Shown here piece by piece: positions 57,090 to 64,000 of a stretch of DNA of 64,000 nucleotides. The notes below the pieces were generated by a model, which did no database searches, was not told the origin of the DNA, and saw nothing but the letters and a program-made list of their open reading frames with translations. The first letter of the stretch is position 1, and each line of letters begins with the position of its first letter. Origin of the DNA: Hermatobates lingyangjiaoensis (taxonomy: Eukaryota; Arthropoda; Insecta; Hemiptera; Hermatobatidae); assembly GCA_026182355.1 (NCBI GenBank), contig JAPFBL010000035.1:372001-436000 (forward strand), in the 5' to 3' direction. Both the position numbers and the translations under genes were made by a program.

Positions 57090-58100
57090 ATTTCATGAGT
57101 CTTTTATGATAAATAGACTTAACATTGCCTAATATTTAAATTATAATAACGAGTTAGACTGTCCTGGATCAATAATTTCAAGTTTGTTATAGCTGATAAA
57201 ATTGATATAGTGATATTAAAATAAATGAACTCAATAATTTGATGGCACTTAAACAGGGAGTTTGATATTTCACATGTACAATAGGGACATTAAAGTAAAA
57301 CCAAAAGTAATATGATCGTCCGCGAGTTTGATACTATGCTTAGTTATAGGAAAGTCTAGCATTCTCCAATTTTATTTTTATTTAAAATTGTAGTTATTTA
57401 TTTATCAGGTTTAGCATTTTTTTGTAGTATTTCACAGAAACACTAAACTTTAATTTAATGTCATTCTGCCACGCGTGAATATGTTTGTTTAGTAATAATG
57501 ATTGAAATTTATTAAAAAGGTCTTCAAAAAATATTTGGCAAGGATTATCAATTTTTAATATTCTATGTCTTCTCGTACGATTTATATTTGCAATTTAAAC
57601 TTTGTTTTGAAGGACCAAGGACTTAGTCTGAAGTGTTTACACTATCTGATTTGACTGATACATTCCATATAATTTCCAAACCTCCCCTTCGCTAACCAAA
57701 TATTTGCTTTTCTCTGATCGGTCCTTTTTATCAGTCACAGCAGTCACTTCTGTATATTTATAAGTAATTTAATTCTAATAGCTCCCTAATTTATTTGTAT
57801 TTTAGTGCAACATGGAGAAGAACCTTACATGATGAAAACTTGATGTTTCTATAAACCATTAGTTTGTAGGACTTTTATTTTTTTTCCTAATATGTTTAAA
57901 TGCTACATAGTAAATGATTATTATGATTAAACATGATTAATGTTTTTATCGGAGAAATATCCCGATCTCATTTTACAAACCATAATATGATTCGTGAACA
58001 CGGTTTTGTAACCGGGTTTTACGAAAGCTGATTGAAGTGTACTTGAAGTGTTGTTCTAAATATATTCTATATAAATGATTTGACTTGCTGAAGGACCGTT
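57090..58100. other. AT-rich intron sequence upstream of exon 2
   Basis: Nothing recognised. The acceptor region before 58107 has only a weak pyrimidine tract. Confidence 0.4.
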
Positions 58101-58107
58101 GTTACAG

Positions 58108-58290
58108 ATGCCAGGAGTTGTACGACATGCGACAAAGTCCTCGAAGAACTGGAAAAGATCGACGACGATACCGACTCCTTTGGAGTTGATTTTGTCAAAA
58201 TCAACGACAAGCGACTTGCCAAAGCTTATGGAATCAAAACATTCCCAGCACTCACCTACTTCAGGGAAAAGGAACCCATTATTTACGAAG
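58108..58290 (+). CDS. Exon 2 of the thioredoxin-fold protein (active-site region)
   Basis: The acceptor GTTACAG ends at 58107; the donor G|GTATTT lies at 58290/58291. The exon is 183 nt, phase 1 at both ends, so it could be skipped or duplicated without breaking frame. Its 61 codons begin YARSCTTCDKVLEEL, giving a CxxC motif (CTTC) at the N-terminus of helix alpha1. Then come the strand VDFVKIND, a helix (RLAKAYGI) and KTFPALTYFR, whose FP holds the conserved cis-proline of thioredoxin folds, and it ends at IIYEG. The length matches most of one Trx domain, but the final strand and helix must be on a later exon outside the window. CTTC differs from the usual CGPC or CGHC, so a redox role is possible but unproven. 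The flanking DNA is AT-rich and non-coding. Confidence 0.85.
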
Positions 58291-58807
58291 GTATTTTATA
58301 AAGTATTTAACTTTTATTTAAAATAACTCCTTTAGTACTCAGATATTCGATATAGTCATTTCGTTCTATCTTCTCATAGTCTTTGAGAGGTCCCAGAGTC
58401 AACAAGAGTCTGATTTAACTTTTTATCTACATTCGTTGTTGATCAATTGATTCATCAACCTGAAATATCTCCTAAGTAATGAGCAAACATTACGAATGAA
58501 ATAGAAATCATCACCATATTTCAACTATTCTTATGTTGTTCAAGCCATTCCAATCCCAAAAGATCAGATATTTCCTTTTCAGGGAAATCAACAAGAAAAC
58601 GTAACTGCAGATATAGCCCTTGTTTCAATAATTGTTTTTCTTTTGGCACACGAGTATCCATTACTCCAAATATTCGTTTATAAATCATTTGCAGTTGCCT
58701 ATGACTAAGTTTCAACTAATTTCAAATAATGTGAATCTTTTTACGCTATCAACAAAGTTTAGAACCATTCAACGGAAATAAAGAAGAAAGAAGACTGGTA
58801 GCCCAAC

Positions 58808-58847
<40 letters not shown>

Positions 58848-61830
58848 GTATGTTTGCATGCTTGGAGTAACCTTTATTTTTCTGAACAGAACACAATCAT
58901 ACTTCCATTTCAGATTACGGGAGTTACATGAATTATAATGAAAGTTAAAACATAATCAATTATTTCTTGGTGTTAAGAAGAAAAATAAAGATTTAGAGTA
59001 ATAAACAATTAGATCCCAATCTGGCAAGATTCTCGACTACTTTAGATGGATATTATATCCTCTAATAGTGCACACCGTTCTAATTTCAGATATTATTTCA
59101 AGAGCCAACTCATTTAATCAATAATTCTTTAATAGATACCCCATCAGAATCAATTGATTTTGTAAGCTAAAACCGATTAGCTTTATATTAAGTTACATTC
59201 AAATAATTAAATCATATACTTAAATATTAATAATTAAGTTACTTTTAGCACAGTTAGTGGAGTGCAAAAAAAAAATAAAATCACTAACAATTTTCGATAG
59301 ACATCAGCAGCCTTTCACAGCAGCGGCCAAGTTAATAATAATAATAATAATAACTAAATTGTCGGTTCATTTTGTTTTGATTAATATTAAAAGTGTATTC
59401 CAATTTTTCAATTTTAGAGTGTCTAATTTAAATTTTAAGTGATTTAGATAAGTTAAAATTAAACTATCAAATAAAAACGAATGCAATTAATAGTAAGAGA
59501 TGAAAGGCTATCTATGACTTTAAGGTCATTAATCTTTTTAGGTTCAAAGATAACATTCTATTTTATATCTACATTTGTTTCATCACCTTTAGCCCTCAAA
59601 TGTAAACACATTTGTTAAAACGTGTTTACATTTACACGATACTGATTATCATGTCAAAACATGATAGCTTGTATCATGTAATGTAACCAGTAGTGGAGAG
59701 AGTCATAAAGGAGCTGCTGAGGATAAACTTTAACGACTACTAGTTTAAGCGATGAACACAAGTGTATTTTATGAAAAGTGTATTTTGATCAACTGTGTGT
59801 CAATAATGTCAATGTAGACTTTAATAAAATGATTACTTTTATAATAAAATGTTTAATGATACAATTTTTGATGGGAAGGATCTGTTGAAAGAAAAAAAAA
59901 TTGACTTTTTTTTTTAAATTTTATCGTACTTTTTTAGCTTTACACTTGAACAGTCATGACCAATTCAAAGAGTAATACGCATTTGCAATTCACAGAAAAC
60001 ATTTGCAAACTAAATAGATTTTTTTATGGTTTCATGTAAATACCACCATACATAGTTTGCGTTAAGCTAAAATAACTTAAGCTAATATTAACTTGTGATT
60101 TCAGGAGTTCTAGTAAATCAGCTGGTAAATGTTCTATAAACTGTAATGTTGTATTAACCTTTGTATTGCTAAGAATGCTCAGCATTTTGAAACATAAAAA
60201 AAAATACAATACAACAATGATTAACTTAGACTGCCTTCTGTGCACATGTCTTCTATCATTAATACCTAACAAGTTTTATTTCTTTTAAGGTACACAGGTA
60301 CTTTGTGTACACCCGGTATATTCCACAGATAAGAAATATATTGTATAAAATTTAATTATTTTGTAGTATTTACTCCTGTTTACAAAAACGAATAAACAAA
60401 AGTCTCCGCATGCTAATGTTTTATACAAACAACTTCTTTTGGACACGTTTAAAATCTAATCAGAAATTAGGTTATATCTAAAGAACAAAAGAAATCAGAG
60501 AACTGTTTGAATGGATTAACTTAAAAATATACAGAAGTGATTGAAGGAGTCAAATAATTACATCCCCATTGCTGTTGGTTAAAAACCCAACATTGGAGGG
60601 TTAAAAATGACTGAACAGTGACGATGAGGAGGAGGAACTTGTGTTCCGAAAATATGTATATCAGAGAAATCAGGTAGTATACACAATTCATTATAAGAAT
60701 TCTTTAGTCCTTCTAAGACTAAACCGCAAATATGAACATTCAAGTAAGAAATAGCACATTACAAATTTCAAGAATTTTGGGGGAAACTTTGGATTATTAG
60801 GAATTTTTTCATTGACACAATAAGAAAAATTTGGGTTTATATGCTAAAGAACAATACGTATTTATTTTATAAAGAATTGGAGGTTGAAATTTTTACTATT
60901 TTCTCCTAACATGGAATAAATTTTATAAAACATAGTAAATTCTTAACTCTATTCAATGCCCCACCCTCTCGAGATTCGCTGAAAGCTACACCTCCGGCCA
61001 GAACTCGCGCTGCCTTGTTGGCCTGCCTTCAACGCCGGCACCTACACGCTCCTTTATATAGACGGACAACACACTTCTAAAAATAAATCACTTCTTTTGT
61101 AGTCATGAAGAGAATATAACACAAGCTCTACAATGAATTATTTTTTTTTACTTTCTACATAATTTAGGTTTTATTAGAGTCCCGTTGTCCTTAGCCCAAT
61201 AGAATTGTTTTCTATAATATCAAGAACTTTTTTTATGTATTAATCATTTTTAGACAATATCTTCTGAATGTAGATCAAGTCACTTGTGTGCTCAAACAAA
61301 TCTAACATTGTAAAGATCTATGTTACAATTAAAGTTATTTCTATTGATAATTGAGTTATGGGCTAAAACACATTTTTTTTTATTTAACATCCCACTTATG
61401 TAGAGCCAACTTGTGTTTTAACCATCTATTGCTGAACTGTATTAACTGCAGAGACAATCCTATGAAGTTGAAGTCTGTAAAAAACTTGTGCAACTAGCTT
61501 TTGTCATTTAAAAAACTATTTGCATTATATTACTTGAAATTGTAAAATAAATAGAAAATTCGGAATGAAAACTATAAAGTAGATATTGATATAATCTAGT
61601 CAAATAGAAAAACAATATTTTATTTCTTTCAAAATTATTGTTAAAAGCATTTCGAGAAATCAGCTAAAAAAAAGTATTTATTAATTTTTGTAAAGTAACC
61701 TTATTACTTATACAGTTTTTGTATCTAAAAAGGAATGCATAATATTATAAAATTGTTAAAATAATGTTATTTCACTTAACATTATAAATGTATATTTATA
61801 AACACATTTATATACTTATTTTAAAATAAG
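58291..61830. other. Start of intron 2 (inferred); AT-rich with microsatellites
   Basis: Contains (GT)n at 58811-58846, (TAA)n at 59335-59353 and a small foldback ATGTAAACAC/GTGTTTACAT at 59601-59632. 60960-61060 is a short GC-richer patch without a frame. No further exon was recognised. Confidence 0.45.
58811..58846. repeat. (GT)n microsatellite
   Basis: 18 uninterrupted GT units. Confidence 0.95.
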
Positions 61831-62380
61831 TCGGTACTATGGGCGGTGAGAGCTCATGGAGGGGTCTCTCTTCATCCCGCCAACTGAGATTGGACTCGTA
61901 GTGGCTTTGGTTCTCACTTAAGTTGTGTAGACCCTTGTGGACGCTGAGTGAGAAGCAGTAACTTCTCTGGAGGATGACTGTTTAGCATCCAGGACTGAAT
62001 TATCAGCTGATTGGACTGGACAAATGGTACTGGACTAGTAGAGGCTTGGGCTCTTCACGGGATCTCGGAGTGGGGACGATTAGATACCACCCATTCGACC
62101 CCTTTTATGTTCAGTATAGGTGGCAGTTAGCCAACGGGAGACTTCTAAGGCTCTCATAACTAGCCCATACAGGTGGCATTTAGCCAACGAGAGATTTGAA
62201 TTCTCTCTCTATGAGTCGTGTACTTAGGTACTAAAGACTCCTCACAATGACGCCCTGATGGGGTCTAATGAACTACTAGTAGCAAGCTATGGTCCCGGGG
62301 TAACGGGCATTGCCTTCTTTGGAGGGGAACGACTGAGTTCTTAAGAACGCTAGGGCAGTCCTAAAACTGTAAGGCAGTGT
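61830..62380. other. GC-richer block of unknown class
   Basis: About 540 bp with balanced composition and no long frame. An internal imperfect duplication is present: 'aggtggcagttagccaacgggaga' near 62109 and 'aggtggcatttagccaacgagaga' near 62170. Sequence such as GGGGTAACGGGCATTGCC and an abrupt return to AT-rich sequence suggest an inserted element, perhaps an untranslated region of a non-LTR retroelement. No second copy in the window. Confidence 0.45.
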
Positions 62381-62417
62381 AGGAAAAGCTTACAATTAAT
62401 TTATTAATTTTATATAT

Positions 62418-62595
62418 ATCAATGATTAAACCACAATAAGAAACGGGAAAAAAGACTAAGATCCTTCAACCTTTACGATGTACGGTTTGAACCGTAAAGG
62501 TTGAAAGATCTTATTCTTTTTTCTCATTTATTATTGTTGTTTGATCATTGATTGTGTTATTTCTCGTGTTTATTGTAAAATCTTGTTGTACAATA
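62418..62595. repeat. Type A hammerhead palindrome, centre replaced
   Basis: Left arm AATGATTAAACCACAATAAG..GACTAAGATCCTTCAACC; right arm GGTTGAAAGATCTTATTC..GTTTGATCATTGATTG, then 'tctcgtgtttattgtaaaatcttg'. The two CTGACGA cores are gone; the arms now meet near TTTACG/CGTAAA. It is flanked by TATATATA on the left. Confidence 0.75.
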
Positions 62596-62602
62596 GTAAA
62601 AT

Positions 62603-62827
62603 TTGTTGTTGTTGTATGTTGTGACGCATGCCCTTGAAAAGCACAATGTTCAGTTAGCTAGAGAGATGCTTCTGCAAGGTACTAGAATTATCAAACGAGA
62701 AGGAAATGTTGATAAACTACATATTTTAGAGGCTTTATACATTACAGAAGGAAACCCCTCACTTAATCTTCAGGTGAAAGAAATGTTCGTCATACTAACC
62801 AGGAATATAGAGTCTAACATGAAGTGA
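62603..62827 (+). pseudogene. PLE nuclease C-terminal fragment
   Basis: 74 codons: THALEKHNVQLA, REGNVDKLHILEALYITEGN, PSLNLQVKEM. A KxxILEALYI....PSLN stretch follows the catalytic core in GIY-YIG regions of PLEs and related elements (the Glu of ILEAL corresponds to that of NIVESAL at 10590-11306). The N-terminal part of the nuclease is missing and the frame is joined directly to the type A palindrome. Confidence 0.6.
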
Positions 62828-62849
62828 AATAAGAACGAAAACTGAAACC

Positions 62850-63000
62850 TGTACTCTGATTGGTTAATAAGGGAAGTTCATTGAACCAATCAGAAAAACG
62901 CCCCACTAAGGAAGTCTATATAAGCATCCGCCCACATAAATATAGTCGAAGGCTCGCAAGGCAGTAAAATCGCCCGCAAAATCCAGGCCAAGAGCTCAAA
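62850..63000 (+). promoter_or_regulatory. Promoter-like segment after the PLE fragment
   Basis: CTGATTGGTTAAT (62853) and AACCAATCAG (62885) are opposed CCAAT boxes, about 40 nt before TATATAAGC (62920-62928). A GC-richer stretch follows to 63000. PLE terminal repeats carry the promoter for the downstream copy, which fits this place. The motifs are seen; function is inferred. Confidence 0.45.
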
Positions 63001-63043
63001 ACTCGTGAGAGCAGATGCTCCTACTACTTTTAATCACACCTGC

Positions 63044-63307
63044 TTACAAAAAGGTTTGCTGCCTATTGACACCAGTATATATATATATATATATATTCGT
63101 GTATACTGGCAGCAAGTCTTCTTTTAAACAAGTGTTGTTAAAAAGCACAGCGGCTTCAGCATTAATAATCTTTTTAGAAAGATGTTCTATTTGCCTTATT
63201 ATTTTCTTATAATTCACTGGTAGCTCAAAAATTAATCTACCTAATTCCATGACAAGAATAGGAAAACAATCTTCAAGAGACCTAATGTAACAAACTATAT
63301 TTGACAC
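63044..63307 (-). pseudogene. PLE N-terminal coding fragment
   Basis: Minus-strand frame: LEDCFPILVMELGRLIFELP, KIIRQIEHLSKKIINAEAAV, FNNTCLKEDLLPVYTN, then it runs into (TA)n. The pattern (helical, then a basic/acidic helix, then xxFxxxCxxxxLxP) is that of the N-terminal region of PLE proteins. A hammerhead motif lies directly upstream on the same strand (63375-63346). Confidence 0.6.
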
Positions 63308-63340
63308 TACACTAGCACAAACTAGGTTAAAGAACTAAAT

Positions 63341-63381
63341 GGAAACAAGCTTTCGGCCACATTGGCCATCATCAGGTAAAC
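63341..63381 (-). ncRNA. Hammerhead-like motif, AGCT type
   Basis: Read on minus: CTGATGA (63375-63369), unpaired T, stem II GGCC(AATGT)GGCC, GAAA, self-complementary AGCT, T, GTTT. Stem I is weak (AC/GT only). Stem II is the strongest in the window. Confidence 0.5.
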
Positions 63382-63611
63382 AATAAACAATACAGTAAAC
63401 AGTAAACAATAAAACGAAACAATTAAAACATAAACCAAAAATTAACAACAAACTAAATAAGCACAGTTCAAATAGTGCAGCGTGTAACTGTCAAAGCAGC
63501 GCTACATGCGCGCACCCACGCGTTAGACAGTTGAACCACTCCAGCACTTCTCGCCTTCGACAGGTCACAACAAGGGAGAGTTCCGAACAAATTTTATTTT
63601 ATATTTTTATT

Positions 63612-63612
63612 T

Positions 63613-63655
<43 letters not shown>

Positions 63656-63824
63656 TATAAATGGGCAGCAAATCTTCTTGAAGACAAATGGAATTAAAGT
63701 ATGCAGCAGCTTCTGCATTAACGACCTTTTTGCTGATGGCCTCGATTTTTCTAACTATCTTCCGGTGATGCTGAGGTAACTTCCATATATGCTGGGCCAG
63801 AGACATTGAGAAAACCAATATCAA
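63612..63824 (-). pseudogene. PLE N-terminal coding fragment
   Basis: Minus-strand frame: LAQHIWKLPQHHRKIVRKIE, AISKKVVNAEAAAYFNS, ICLQEDLLPIYTN, then (TA)n. It aligns through its length with 63044-63307 and ends at the same codon. A decayed hammerhead-like motif (CCGAAGA, GACC..GGTC, GAAAGCTTG) lies upstream at about 63897-63855. Confidence 0.6.
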
Positions 63825-64000
63825 ACAACTTTAATAGATCACAAAAACACTGGGTTTAAACAAGCTTTCGACCACACATTGGTCATCTTCGGGTTACACT
63901 ACTATTTATTTAATGAATGTTAATATAATTAACTGAAAAGTAATTTTTAAAATTAAACATAACAATTTTAACAAATATAAAACAAACGATACAGCGGGTG

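Larger units (their letters stand above)
1681..58107 (+). other. Inferred 56.4-kb intron 1 of the thioredoxin-fold gene
   Basis: It runs from the GTAAGT donor at 1681 to the TTACAG acceptor at 58102-58107. Phase 1 on both sides and continuity of the protein fold support joining the two exons. It contains all the mobile elements listed between these points on both strands. No internal host exon was recognised. Small or poorly conserved alternative exons cannot be excluded. Confidence 0.65.

Noticed and set aside
58521..58715. Minus-strand 64-codon frame with protein-like composition (FLVDFPEKEISDLLGLEWLEQHK)
   Set aside because: The first codon is TTG after a TAG, and there is no recognisable domain or splice context. 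It may be a retrocopied fragment, but this cannot be supported by eye.
1..64000. CRISPR arrays, bacterial operons, rRNA or functional tRNA genes
   Set aside because: None seen; all regular short repeats are microsatellites or transposon arms.

Overview
This is AT-rich, repeat-dense nuclear DNA from an arthropod. Four things point there: an arthropod-style core promoter (TATA plus TCAGTT initiator), SINE tails built of the TTAGG/CCTAA motif, a decayed ambisense densovirus insertion, and many Penelope-like retroelements (PLEs). The order cannot be fixed from the sequence; a chelicerate or crustacean with a large genome would fit.

Only one host gene is visible, on the + strand. Exon 1 (1497-1680) encodes a signal peptide and the start of a thioredoxin-fold domain. 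Exon 2 (58108-58290) continues the same fold in the same phase, with a CTTC motif and a cis-proline loop. If they belong together, 1681-58107 is a single 56.4-kb intron and almost everything else in the window is intronic mobile DNA. No further exon was recognised between 58291 and 64000.

Layout: 1-1440 upstream repeats and core promoter; 3800-4760 and 6940-7280 clusters of small elements carrying hammerhead-ribozyme (HHR) motifs; 9219-11434 a nearly intact PLE (reverse transcriptase plus GIY-YIG nuclease, one frameshift) with an HHR after the stop; 14420-14748 and 20861-21191 full-length tRNA-derived SINEs with perfect target duplications; 20430-21470 PLE 5' ends; 30030-30816 a cluster of HHR elements including two perfect palindromes; 31226-34717 a Helitron broken by a second Helitron exactly at its A/T target; 34900-36860 an ambisense densovirus-like insertion; 38788-39484 a second PLE relic; 40860-54000 scattered HHR elements; 61830-62370 a GC-richer unknown block; 62600-63900 more PLE pieces.

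The most interesting pattern is the HHR network. At least six motif families share a CUGANGA...GAAA core. Each has its own complementary stem I and its own self-complementary stem III (AGATCT, AGGCCT, AATT, ATAT, ACGT, AGCT), as expected of ribozymes that work as dimers. Many sit in head-to-head palindromes flanked by (TA)n, and the most abundant family shares its 3' terminal CACGTG hairpin with the PLE at 9219-11434. I read these as small non-autonomous partners of PLEs.
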